This document shows, piece by piece, positions 14,226 through 21,556 of a stretch of DNA of 30,670 nt (the stretch's first letter is position 1; every line of letters starts with the position of its first letter). Made by a program: the position numbers and the translations under genes. This DNA is from Christensenella sp. UBA3857. Its GTDB lineage: Bacteria > Bacillota > Clostridia > Christensenellales > CAG-138. The stretch spans positions 1 through 30,670 of the forward strand of contig DGHD01000045.1 in NCBI GenBank assembly GCA_002392505.1, in the 5' to 3' direction. The notes below the pieces were generated by a model, which was not told the origin of the DNA, did not search any database, and saw nothing but the letters and a program-made list of their open reading frames with translations.

Positions 14226-16352
14226 ATGGCAGGTCTATACCCGCTGCTAATGGGTACGCTTTCCGTTCTTTACATTTCGGCGTTCGCCGTTTCGGGCTTT
14301 TTTATTTCAAGGCTCGTTTTTCCGAAGGACAGGTTCGCAAAGCAGCTGCTCTTCGGTATGACTGCCGGGCTCGTCATGCTCCTCTGGCTGCCTGCGCTTT
14401 TCGCGTTCATTATGGATTTCACGCTTGCCGCGCAGCTTATATCGCTTGCCGCGGCGCTCGCGGCGGGCGTCCTATGCCTTGTTCTCGGAAGAAAACGGGC
14501 GAGAACGGGCGGCTTTGATAAAAAGAAGGATATCTGGCTCATACTGACCGCGCTCCCGCTCGTGATCGTCGGGCTCCTTCTTATGAATAATCATTTTATC
14601 AGGACGGCGTCCGACGGGTCGCTCCACGTCGGTCAGTGCACCTACGGCGATCTTTGCATGCACCTCGGCTTTATCACGAGCATCTCCGTGCAGAAATCGT
14701 TCCCGCCGATGTACTCCATACTGCCGGATACGCTTCTCGGCTACCCTTTCCTCTGCGACAGCGTCAGCTCCACATTCTATACTCTCGGAGCATCCCTGCG
14801 CTTTGCGGCGCTGCTTCCCGCGCTCTACGCCTATATTATGGTCGTACTCGGCGTGTATCTTTTCTTTGAGGACTGGTTCGGGCGTTCGTCGTCGGCGTGT
14901 CTCGCAACGGCGTTCTTCTTTATCGGAGGCGGCTTCGGCTTTGCCTATTTCTTCGACAACGCGAAGACCTATGCTTCTCTCACGACGCCCGAAGCATGGG
15001 AGAACTGGCTCAGCGAGGTTTACGGGGTAAATGCGAATATCAACTATGCTTCCGCGCTCGACATGGGCAGGAGGCTTCTTGACGGCTGGTACAAAACGCC
15101 GACCAATTACGTCGATCTGGGTCTGCGCTGGGTGAATACCATCGCCGATATGCTCATCCCCCAAAGGGCTACCCTCTTCGGCTGGGCGCTGCTGTTCCCG
15201 GCGCTCCAGATGCTCCGGCGCGCCGCGTTCGACCGGGAGAAAAGGCTCTTCATCTGTCTCGGCGTGCTCGCGGGAGCTATGCCGCTCGTGCATACTCACA
15301 GCTTCTTCGCGCTCGGCATCATCAGCGCCGCGCTTATATGGATATTGTTCATAAAGCAGATCTGTATGCCGAGCTGCGGCATAAAGGATAAGGGAGGCTG
15401 GCGGAACCTCGCATGGTTCCTGCTGTTCGGCGCGGTAACGATGCTGTTCGCCTCTCCGCAGCTCTTCCTTTTCACGTTCAAGCAGAGCAGCGCGGGCGGG
15501 TTCGTGAAGTTCCATCTTAACTGGTGCAACGAATCGGATTCCTGGCTTTGGTTCTACATAAAGAACATGGGCCTGATATTCATACTCATGCTGCCCGCGT
15601 TCCTCGCCGCGAAGAAGGAACACAAGCTGTTCTTCGCTTCGGTGCTCCCGATCTGGCTGATCTGCGAATTCGTCGTGTTCCAGCCGAATAATTACGATAA
15701 CAACAAGCTCCTCTTCGTATGGTTCGCCTTCACCTGCGGCTTGACCGCCGACCTTATAATAAGGGCATGGGCAAGGCTCCGCCGCGCGGACGCCGTGCAG
15801 GAGGAGATCGGGCAGGAAAATAAAAAAGCCCCCCTCGGAAGGCGGCTTGCCTGCGATCTCGTGCTTGCCGTTATAATAGCGGCGGCGACGCTCTCCGGCG
15901 TTATGACCATAGCGCGCGAATACGTCTCGGGCGATCATTGGGAGCTTGAGGGACTCAAGCCGGTCTATAAAGAGACGGGCTACCAGACCGTCTCGCCGGA
16001 GCTTGTCGAAGCGGCTGACTGGATAAAACAGAACACCGCGCCAGACGATATAATACTCACCGCGACGAACCACAACAACGCGGTCGCGATGCTGACCGGG
16101 CGCAGCATTGTCTGCGGCTCGCCCGTGTTCCTCTTCTTTCACGGCGTTGATTTCACCGAAAGATATTACCGTGTACAGCAGATGTATGAGGATCCGTACT
16201 CCTGCTTTGACGACTGCGCGAAGGAGTACGGCGTCGACTACGTGCTGATAAGCGTCTGGGAGATGGGAAGCTACAATATCGATTACAACTTCTTCAATCA
16301 AATGGAGACGGTTTGGTCGAACGGCGCCGCCCGGATATTAAAGGTGAACTGA
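14226..16352 (+). CDS. Polytopic membrane protein, probable GT-C-type glycosyltransferase
   Basis: 708 residues with about 12-14 membrane helices and a C-terminal soluble part. The first outer loop (about residues 122-190) holds TYGDLCMHLGFITSIS, FPP and GYPFLCDSVSSTFYTLG; an acidic residue in the first outer loop near D/H motifs is how GT-C enzymes, which use lipid-phosphate sugars, are built. The C-terminal part (ADWIKQNTAPDDIILTATNH...EYGVDYVLISVWEMG) follows the style of bacterial GT-C/YfhO-like proteins. The acceptor is unknown; a wall polymer or surface protein is possible given the sortase and signal peptidases upstream. AAGGAGGAAAAC fixes the ATG at 14226; an upstream in-frame GTG at 14163 lacks such a site. 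A terminator follows at 16431. Confidence 0.6.
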   Translation: MAGLYPLLMGTLSVLYISAFAVSGFFISRLVFPKDRFAKQLLFGMTAGLVMLLWLPALFAFIMDFTLAAQLISLAAALAAGVLCLVLGRKRARTGGFDKKKDIWLILTALPLVIVGLLLMNNHFIRTASDGSLHVGQCTYGDLCMHLGFITSISVQKSFPPMYSILPDTLLGYPFLCDSVSSTFYTLGASLRFAALLPALYAYIMVVLGVYLFFEDWFGRSSSACLATAFFFIGGGFGFAYFFDNAKTYASLTTPEAWENWLSEVYGVNANINYASALDMGRRLLDGWYKTPTNYVDLGLRWVNTIADMLIPQRATLFGWALLFPALQMLRRAAFDREKRLFICLGVLAGAMPLVHTHSFFALGIISAALIWILFIKQICMPSCGIKDKGGWRNLAWFLLFGAVTMLFASPQLFLFTFKQSSAGGFVKFHLNWCNESDSWLWFYIKNMGLIFILMLPAFLAAKKEHKLFFASVLPIWLICEFVVFQPNNYDNNKLLFVWFAFTCGLTADLIIRAWARLRRADAVQEEIGQENKKAPLGRRLACDLVLAVIIAAATLSGVMTIAREYVSGDHWELEGLKPVYKETGYQTVSPELVEAADWIKQNTAPDDIILTATNHNNAVAMLTGRSIVCGSPVFLFFHGVDFTERYYRVQQMYEDPYSCFDDCAKEYGVDYVLISVWEMGSYNIDYNFFNQMETVWSNGAARILKVN

Positions 16353-16430
16353 AGCGACGAAAAAACAAGAACGGGGAAGGGTGTATCCGCATAAGGAGAA
16401 TCAGGTTTTCAGCCGAGAAAACGAATTGGG

Positions 16431-16479
16431 AAATAAAAAACCGGGGATGGAGATCCATCCTCGGTTTCTTATTGTTTTT
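16431..16479. terminator. Bidirectional terminator between converging genes
   Basis: A 12-bp stem ACCGGGGATGGA/TCCATCCTCGGT (one G-T pair) with A-rich and T-rich flanks on both sides. It serves the membrane protein gene on the plus strand and the lipoprotein gene on the minus strand. The remaining bases from 16353 to 16430 show nothing else. Confidence 0.88.
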
Positions 16480-16494
16480 GCCGGCTGCCTGAGA

Positions 16495-17361
16495 TCACAG
16501 CAGCGTCGTATAGCTTTGGTCGAATTTCACGCTTCCGTTCTCCACCCAAAGGCGTATCGCGGTGTCGCCCGCGGAACCGTAAAGGACTATGGTATCCCGC
16601 TCGGGATCGAAAACGAAGCGGGGCATGGTGGTGGTCAGTATCAGGCGGTCCTCCGTGCCGTTTATCGAAAGCGTTTCGCTGTCGAAAACGATCTCCTCGT
16701 TATTCCCGTCGCCGTCCATATCAAGGCGCACGGTGCGCTTTGCGCCGTCGACCGCCGAATACAAAAGCGGATCGTGAAGCATCACGTCGAGCCCGCCGCG
16801 TATAAGGTCCTCGACTGGCGCCGGGGTAACGAGCCCCTCCGCGGAGCCCTTACGGGCTATGGCGTAAAGACGGCAGAAGAGGTTGCCTTCCTTATCGGGA
16901 TGGAATACGAAGAAACCTTCCTTCCCGGGGGTCTCCGAAATTAAGAAAATGTTTTTCCCGTCGAGCGAAGCAAGGCTCACCTTCGTGCCTATATCGAGGA
17001 ACGCCTCGCCGTCAACCGTGAGCGCGGGACCTCCGTCAACGTCCGAAACGGCGATCTCCTCGGGATCTCCGTCGCCGTCAAGGTCGACGCTCTCCGCCTT
17101 GAAGGAGAGCCCGGTCGGCTCGCCGCCGTTAAGCGGATAAACCAGCCCGGAAAGGATCCTTCCCTCAAGCGTATCGGGCGCGGGGGTCGGCGTCGGCAAA
17201 AGCTCGTCGGTGCCCTCCGGCGCAGGCGACAGGGTGGGCAAGCCGATATCTATTATCGCATCCGGCTCGTCCCCCGAGGGCTTTTTCCCGCAGCCGGCGG
17301 CAAAAAGCATCGCCGCCGCCATAAGAACGGGCAATATCCTTTTTATTGAAGCGCCTGTCAC
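16495..17361 (-). CDS. Lipoprotein with DxDxDG (FG-GAP-like) repeats
   Basis: 288 residues. A lipoprotein signal ends in FAAGC with Cys24. A Pro/Thr linker (TPTPAP) follows. The mature part has two clear acidic loops, VDLDGDGDPEEIAVSDVDGGP and LDMDGDGNNEEIVFDSE, in the pattern of calcium-binding FG-GAP/VCBS propeller blades. No catalytic motif is seen; it could sense or bind at the cell surface, but function is unknown. The start is a GTG at 17361, chosen because CGGAGG lies 8 bases upstream; reading further upstream would cross the TATAAT promoter at 17392. It is divergent from the kinase cassette and ends at a shared terminator. Confidence 0.75.
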   Translation of the reverse strand: MTGASIKRILPVLMAAAMLFAAGCGKKPSGDEPDAIIDIGLPTLSPAPEGTDELLPTPTPAPDTLEGRILSGLVYPLNGGEPTGLSFKAESVDLDGDGDPEEIAVSDVDGGPALTVDGEAFLDIGTKVSLASLDGKNIFLISETPGKEGFFVFHPDKEGNLFCRLYAIARKGSAEGLVTPAPVEDLIRGGLDVMLHDPLLYSAVDGAKRTVRLDMDGDGNNEEIVFDSETLSINGTEDRLILTTTMPRFVFDPERDTIVLYGSAGDTAIRLWVENGSVKFDQSYTTLL

Positions 17362-17391
17362 TATACTGCCTCCGTTGGTATCGTTGGGCTT

Positions 17392-17420
17392 ATTATAACA
17401 GATACTGTGCGAAAAAGCTA
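17392..17420 (-). promoter_or_regulatory. Probable promoter of the FG-GAP-like lipoprotein gene
   Basis: Perfect -10 TATAAT (17392-17397, minus strand) with a poor -35 (TAGCTT, 17415-17420) at 17 bases. It abuts the divergent promoter at 17421-17449, so a regulator bound here could act on both sides. Confidence 0.55.
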
Positions 17421-17449
17421 TTGTGCGCGAAGAAATAAAATGATATAAT
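17421..17449 (+). promoter_or_regulatory. Promoter of the kinase-PqqD-peptidase cassette
   Basis: -35 TTGTGC (17421-17426), exact 17-base spacer, perfect -10 TATAAT (17444-17449). The start point near 17456 gives a leader of about 28 bases before the TTG start. Confidence 0.7.
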
Positions 17450-17484
17450 GAATATTGATCCTTTGAATCGGGGGGGGTGAGCGC

Positions 17485-18174
17485 TTGTACTCGGCTGCGG
17501 GTTTTGTTTTCGACGCCGAAGGCTGCGGGGACGTTTTTCTCGATCGTGCGGAAAAATACCGCGTGACCGGGCGCATCCCCGATTTTACCGTCAGGGTAAC
17601 GGATGAAGAGGCTGCGGAATGTATGCTCCACACCGGGCTCAAGGACGCGGAAGCGAGGTATCTTGCCTCGGGCACGAAGTTTTATTTCGAGCTCATCAAG
17701 AGGGGCGGTATGATGCTTCATTCCTCCGCCGCGGCGCTCGACGGCAGGGCGTATCTCTTCTCCGGCGATTCCGGCGCGGGAAAGTCCACCCATACCGGGC
17801 TCTGGCTCAAATGCTTCGAGGGGGCTTATATCCTTAACGACGATAAGCCCGCGCTCACACGGAGCGAAAACGGCTTCCTCGCCTCCGGCACCCCATGGAG
17901 CGGGAAGTACGATCTGAACAGGGATGAGACCCTGCCCGTTCAGGCGATAGCGTTTATCGAGCAGGCGGGGGATAATTCGATCGAAAGGCTCTCTGCGAAG
18001 GAGGCGGCTGTCAGGATAATACCCCAGACCGTCCGAAGGATCAGCAGGGAGCGCATGACGGAGCTTCTCGAAACGGTGGACAGGCTCGTATCGACGGTCC
18101 CCGTATTCGTTTTAAGATGCAGACCGGACGAGGAAGCCGCCCGTCTTGCATACAGCGTAATGAAAACTTGTTAG
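17485..18174 (+). CDS. HprK-like (HPr kinase-related) P-loop kinase
   Basis: 229 residues. The P-loop GDSGAGKST (94-102) follows LHSSAAALDGRAYLFS, which is the HprK/P-type arrangement of a strand, loop and helix; NDDKPAL (118-124) supplies the Asp pair, and GTPWSGKYDLNRDETLPVQAIAFIEQ (136-160) is typical of HprK-related kinases found beside peptide-modification genes. True HPr kinases are about 310 residues and have an extra N-terminal domain; this is the short form, so HPr is not the probable substrate. The start is TTG at 17485 with a GGGGGTGA site a few bases upstream; no ATG or GTG fits. It is first in an operon with a PqqD-like protein (11 bases on) and an S26 peptidase. A role in phosphorylating a peptide is inferred from lasso-peptide kinases. 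Confidence 0.82.
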   Translation: MYSAAGFVFDAEGCGDVFLDRAEKYRVTGRIPDFTVRVTDEEAAECMLHTGLKDAEARYLASGTKFYFELIKRGGMMLHSSAAALDGRAYLFSGDSGAGKSTHTGLWLKCFEGAYILNDDKPALTRSENGFLASGTPWSGKYDLNRDETLPVQAIAFIEQAGDNSIERLSAKEAAVRIIPQTVRRISRERMTELLETVDRLVSTVPVFVLRCRPDEEAARLAYSVMKTC

Positions 18175-18185
18175 GAGAAAACACG

Positions 18186-18449
18186 ATGAAGATAAAAGAG
18201 GGCTTTGTTTTAAGACAGGTCGCCGACGCGACGATAGTCGTCCCCGCGGGGAAGACTTCGCTCGACTTCAACGGCATGATAACCCTTAACGATACCGCGG
18301 CGTTCCTTTGGAAGCTCCTTGAGGAGGACAGGGACGAGGCTTCGCTCGTAAAGGCGATGCTCGCGGAATATGACGTGGACGAGGATACCGCCCGCGCAGG
18401 CATAGAAAGGTTTGTAAAGAAGCTCTCCGCCGAGGGGCTGCTCGTTTAA
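18186..18449 (+). CDS. PqqD-family peptide-binding protein (RiPP recognition element)
   Basis: 87 residues. The pattern GFVLRQVADATIVVPAG...LNDTAAFLWKLLEEDRDEASLVKAMLAEYDVDEDTARAGIERFVKKLSAEGLL is the PqqD fold: three strands then a winged helix. Such domains bind leader peptides and hand them to modifying enzymes. Here it is a stand-alone protein. TTAGGAG lies 8 bases before the ATG at 18186, which removes an upstream in-frame extension into the kinase gene. It lies between the kinase and the peptidase with gaps of 11 and 12 bases. No precursor peptide or radical SAM gene is seen on either side within the window. Confidence 0.9.
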   Translation: MKIKEGFVLRQVADATIVVPAGKTSLDFNGMITLNDTAAFLWKLLEEDRDEASLVKAMLAEYDVDEDTARAGIERFVKKLSAEGLLV

Positions 18450-18461
18450 CGGGCCGGCTTT

Positions 18462-18956
18462 ATGGCAGAGCAGCGAAAGGTAAGCGCGTCCCTTTCCGAT
18501 ATGGAGGGGCTGATCCGCTCCCGTCTTGAAGAAGGCGGCACGGTGAGCTTTACTCCAAAAGGGGGGAGCATGCTGCCGATGCTCCGCGCAAACGGCGACA
18601 GCGTCACCCTCGGATATCCGCCGGAGCAAATAAAGCGCGGGACGGTCGCGCTCTTCGTTTCGGGCGCGGACGATGAAAAAAAGTACGTCCTGCACCGGCT
18701 CGTTTCGGTCGATCGGCGCAGGGATAAATACGTGTTTTGCGGCGATAAGCGCACCGAATGCGATCCGCCCGTCAAAAGGGAGGCCGTGATCGGCGTCGTG
18801 ACCGGCTTCGTCAGCCGCGGCAGGGCGTCCGATATGAAGGAGCCAGGGTATAAGCTCTACTCGGCATGGATGGTCGCGACGAGGCATATCCGCCCCGTAT
18901 CGTTCAAGCTCCAGAGCGCGGCATGGCGCGTGTGGCGAAAGCTGTTCAGAAGATGA
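18462..18956 (+). CDS. SipW-type S24/S26 serine peptidase
   Basis: 164 residues. Ser36 lies in KGGSMLPMLRANGDSV and His78 in KYVLHRLVSVD, where bacterial signal peptidases have Lys, so this is the Ser-His branch (SipW/ER type). GDKRTECDPPV (94-104) matches the third block. There is no N-terminal membrane helix; a basic, tryptophan-rich tail (KLYSAWMVATRHIRPVSFKLQSAAWRVWRKLFRR, in part) could lie on the membrane. That is unlike true signal peptidases and suggests a cytoplasmic or membrane-edge substrate, such as a peptide presented by the PqqD-like protein; inference. The ATG at 18462 has no clear Shine-Dalgarno, so it may depend on coupling with the gene before it. Confidence 0.85.
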   Translation: MAEQRKVSASLSDMEGLIRSRLEEGGTVSFTPKGGSMLPMLRANGDSVTLGYPPEQIKRGTVALFVSGADDEKKYVLHRLVSVDRRRDKYVFCGDKRTECDPPVKREAVIGVVTGFVSRGRASDMKEPGYKLYSAWMVATRHIRPVSFKLQSAAWRVWRKLFRR

Positions 18957-18993
18957 ATCAAATCGGTTTTTTGACCGGGAAAGTGTATTCGAT

Positions 18994-19626
18994 ATGATCA
19001 TTATAGGCATCTGCGGCGCCTCGGGCAGCGGGAAATCCACCCTTGCGAAGGAGATAAAGAATTCGCTCGACTGCGATACCGTCATAATCGGGCAGGACTG
19101 CTATTATAAGGATCAGAGCTATAAACCGTTTGCCGAAAGGGTGACGACCGATTACGACGATCCCGAGATATTCGATTACGACGAGCTGATAAAGGACATG
19201 AACCTCCTCGCAGCCGGGAAGCCCATCACGAAGAAGGGCTATGATTACGCCAACCACGTCCGCGCGGACAGTACGGAGCTCATTGAACCGCCGGACGTCG
19301 TTATACTCGAGGGCATCCACGTCTTTTATAATAAGGAACTGATGGACAGAATGAGCCTTAAGGTCTATATGCACGTCGATCCCGATATGTGCCTTTTGAG
19401 AAGGATGCTGCGCGACACGCAGGAAAGGGGCAGGGAGATAAATGGCGTGGCGGAACAGTACGTTGCGACCGTAAAACCCTGGTATGACGAAGTCGTTTCC
19501 AAATATATCCGCTGTGCGGATTTCGCCGTAATGCACGGCGGGCATAACAAGCGCGCGATAGACGCGATAAGCGCCTATATAACGGTCGAGCTTTGGGCGG
19601 ACAAGCGTCTCCGCGGGAACGAATGA
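18994..19626 (+). CDS. udk: Uridine kinase
   Basis: 210-residue nucleoside kinase of pyrimidine salvage (uridine/cytidine to UMP/CMP, cytoplasm). Walker A GASGSGKST is at residues 8-16; then QDCYYKDQS (34-42), TTDYDDPEIFDYDEL, the substrate block GYDYANHVR, and VVILEGIHVFYNKEL with R-rich lid RRMLRDTQERGR. Length is normal (about 205-213). It starts 37 bases after the S26 peptidase gene; the ribosome-binding site is poor (GGGAAAG). It may be read from the cassette promoter. A nucleoside kinase fits well with the BMP-type nucleoside importer some 15 kb away, but no link is shown. Confidence 0.95.
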   Translation: MIIIGICGASGSGKSTLAKEIKNSLDCDTVIIGQDCYYKDQSYKPFAERVTTDYDDPEIFDYDELIKDMNLLAAGKPITKKGYDYANHVRADSTELIEPPDVVILEGIHVFYNKELMDRMSLKVYMHVDPDMCLLRRMLRDTQERGREINGVAEQYVATVKPWYDEVVSKYIRCADFAVMHGGHNKRAIDAISAYITVELWADKRLRGNE

Positions 19627-19701
19627 CGCATAATTGCCGTATGGCGAACGGCGCGGCGGTATAAACTAACCGCACGTTCGCTTTTCAAACGGAGGTGAGC
19701 C

Positions 19702-20892
19702 GTGAAAACACTGCTTAAAGGAGAAAAGAGAAGGATCGCGATAGCCGCTGCGCTGATCGTCGTGCTCGGAATCGTGCTCTATGAGATATTGGAGCACTTC
19801 GGTCCGGTGCGCAGCGCGGTGTCGACTTTTGCCAAAGTCGTCGCGCCTATCCTCTACGGTCTCTGCCTGGCGTTCGTGCTGAACCTCCCCATGAGCTTCT
19901 TCGAGGACCGAGTTTTCAAAAAACTCAAGGCAAAAAAACCCGGGCTCACAAGGGCGATCTGCGTCATTATAACGTACGTGCTCGTGCTCGGTGTGGTCGC
20001 CCTCGTTTCGGCGCTCGTCGTGCCGAAGGTCGTGGCAAGCATAGTCACCCTCGTTTCGAATCTTGACGTCTATATCTCGTTCATTGTCGAGCACGTCAAC
20101 AAGTGGACGGAGGAGCTCAATCTTAGCCCCGAGGCGTACAGCATAATCGACAAGGTGCTCGCTAACCTCATGCAGCGGATAAACGATTTTGCGGTCAACT
20201 TCCTCCCCAAGATCCCGCGCCTGACGATGGGCATAATCGGCGTGCTTTACAGCGTGCTCGTAACGATGGTCATCAGCGTGCATACGCTCATCCGCAAGGA
20301 AAAGATAAAGCGCTTCGTGGAGAAGACCGCCGCTGCGATAATCCCGACGGAGCATTTCAAGGGCTTCATGAATTACGTGAGCTACGCGAACACCACCTTC
20401 AAGCGCTACATCACGGGCCAGCTCACAAGCTGTATTATAATCGGCGTGCTGTGCTATATCGGGATGAGGATATTCCGGATGCCCTATCCGGAGCTCATAT
20501 CGGTGTTCATCTGCCTCGCGGCGCTTATCCCGATAATCGGTCCGTGGGCGAGCACCGTGCCCTCCGCGCTGATAATACTGATGACAAGGCAGGATAACCC
20601 CTGGCTCGCGCTGTGGTTCGTGCTGATGATAATCGGCATCCAGGCGATCGACGACAATCTCGTCTATCCGCGCATCGTCGGCGACGCGGTCGGCATCCCC
20701 GGCATGCTCGTGCTTGCGGCGATAGTCGTCGCAGGCGGACTGTTCGGAGTGGGCGGACTGCTCGTCGCGGTCCCCACCGCCGCCGTCATCTACCGCATCT
20801 TCGGCGATTGGGTGAAGAAGAGGAACCTGGAAAAGCAAGCGGAGAAAGAGAAGAAGGAACGCATGGGAGCTGCGGCAAGACCCGCGGAATGA
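19702..20892 (+). CDS. AI-2E family transporter (permease)
   Basis: 396 residues, about 7-8 membrane helices, PF01594-type plan: two N-terminal helices, a long soluble loop (about 120-180), then the C-terminal block EEL-like DDNLVYPRIVGDAVGIPGMLVLAAIVVAGGLFGVGGLLVAVPTAA (in part), the family hallmark. Members move AI-2 (TqsA), sodium/protons or other solutes; the substrate is not set by sequence. The start is GTG at 19702 behind a perfect GGAGGTGA. The C-terminal tail is highly charged (KKRNLEKQAEKEKKERM). The stop is followed by a strong terminator. Confidence 0.93.
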   Translation: MKTLLKGEKRRIAIAAALIVVLGIVLYEILEHFGPVRSAVSTFAKVVAPILYGLCLAFVLNLPMSFFEDRVFKKLKAKKPGLTRAICVIITYVLVLGVVALVSALVVPKVVASIVTLVSNLDVYISFIVEHVNKWTEELNLSPEAYSIIDKVLANLMQRINDFAVNFLPKIPRLTMGIIGVLYSVLVTMVISVHTLIRKEKIKRFVEKTAAAIIPTEHFKGFMNYVSYANTTFKRYITGQLTSCIIIGVLCYIGMRIFRMPYPELISVFICLAALIPIIGPWASTVPSALIILMTRQDNPWLALWFVLMIIGIQAIDDNLVYPRIVGDAVGIPGMLVLAAIVVAGGLFGVGGLLVAVPTAAVIYRIFGDWVKKRNLEKQAEKEKKERMGAAARPAE

Positions 20893-20902
20893 AAGGAATA
20901 AA

Positions 20903-20936
20903 AAAACGGCAGTTAGCAAACTGCCGTTTTCTTTTT
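20903..20936 (+). terminator. Intrinsic terminator after the AI-2E gene
   Basis: Perfect 12-bp stem AAAACGGCAGTT/AACTGCCGTTTT with a 4-base loop, followed by CT5. The A-rich left flank also gives a T-run on the minus strand, so it may act on both strands. Confidence 0.93.
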
Positions 20937-21128
20937 CAGAAAGGAAGAAAACCAACTTTGCATTGAGGGGGGCGACTAATTCCCCTCAAGCTCGGAGACG
21001 TCCTCGCATTTGCCTCCGTCGCTTATATAACGCACGAGCATACCAAAAGGTTCCATAATTTGTTAAATATTTTTTAACATTTTTAGCCGCCAGAGGAAAA
21101 CCCATTTGAAACAAGGTATTTTTTTGGG
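20937..21128. other. Intergenic stretch with hairpin, possible small ORF and AT dyad
   Basis: This is part of a gap of about 300 bases. It holds an 8-bp inverted repeat TTGAGGGG/CCCCTCAA (20963-20970, 20982-20989), a possible 26-residue open frame on the minus strand (20976-21056), and an AT-rich dyad TGTTAAA-N5-TTTAACA (21061-21079). The frame has no Shine-Dalgarno and cannot be called a gene with confidence. Confidence 0.3.
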
Positions 21129-21157
21129 TTGACATAACGCGAAATTAGAGGTAAAAT
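21129..21157 (+). promoter_or_regulatory. Strong SigA-type promoter of the DUF4190-like gene
   Basis: Perfect -35 TTGACA (21129-21134), 17-base spacer, -10 TAAAAT (21152-21157). Start near 21164; leader about 28 bases with an AGGAGG site. Confidence 0.88.
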
Positions 21158-21191
21158 ATGTTTACATTCTTTGGTTAGGAGGAATAATAGT

Positions 21192-21494
21192 ATGGAATCT
21201 TCAAAAGGTAAGTCTATTGCGACCCTGATCCTGGGTATTGCAAGTATCGTTCTTAGCTGGGGCTATGGTATTCCCGGTATCATCGCCGGTATCATCGGTC
21301 TCGTTCTCGGCAACAAGGCGCTGCCCCTTGCAGAGGCGAATGGCGAGCCCACCAAGATGGCTAAGATCGGTCGCACCCTCTCCATCGTAGGTCTCATCCT
21401 CGGTATCGTCCTGTTTGTCGTATACCTCGGCTGCACGATCTGCACTGTATGTCTCGGCACCGGTTCCGAGGCTCTCAGCAACCTCAACAATTGA
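21192..21494 (+). CDS. DUF4190-like small membrane protein
   Basis: 100 residues with two Gly-rich hydrophobic hairpin helices (ATLILGIASIVLSWGYGIPGIIAGIIGLVLG, in part, and TLSIVGLILGIVLFVVYLG) joined by a short basic loop (KMAKIGRTLS), the plan of DUF4190. The G-x-x-x-G spacing suggests close helix packing. Function is unknown in the family. Its codons differ from neighbours (many GGT, ATC, CTC), and together with a perfect -35 and an AGGAGG site this suggests high expression. The ATG at 21192 is fixed by AGGAGG; a frame extension upstream would cross the transcription start. It has its own terminator. Confidence 0.8.
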   Translation: MESSKGKSIATLILGIASIVLSWGYGIPGIIAGIIGLVLGNKALPLAEANGEPTKMAKIGRTLSIVGLILGIVLFVVYLGCTICTVCLGTGSEALSNLNN

Positions 21495-21501
21495 TCTTAA
21501 C

Positions 21502-21541
21502 AAAAAGGCAGACATGGGGGATGCCCCGTGTCTGCTTTTTT
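21502..21541 (+). terminator. Intrinsic terminator of the DUF4190-like gene
   Basis: Stem GCAGACA...TGTCTGC with an inner GGGG/CCCC, A-rich on the left and T6 on the right. It ends only 15 bases before the Lgt-family start codon. Confidence 0.88.
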
Positions 21542-21556
21542 AAGCGGTAAAACGTA

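Noticed and set aside
14472..16301. 609-codon antisense frame over the membrane protein gene
   Set aside because: Charged, motif-free shadow of a membrane protein gene with a good start and terminator.
18971..18998. TTGACC and TATGAT boxes at the udk start
   Set aside because: The -10 would overlap the start codon so the transcript would begin inside the gene, and no later start fits the conserved N-terminus.
21060..21080. Rex-type operator
   Set aside because: Arms TTGTTAA and TTAACAT are present but spaced by seven bases; the usual Rex site has a shorter spacing and a full TTAACAA arm.
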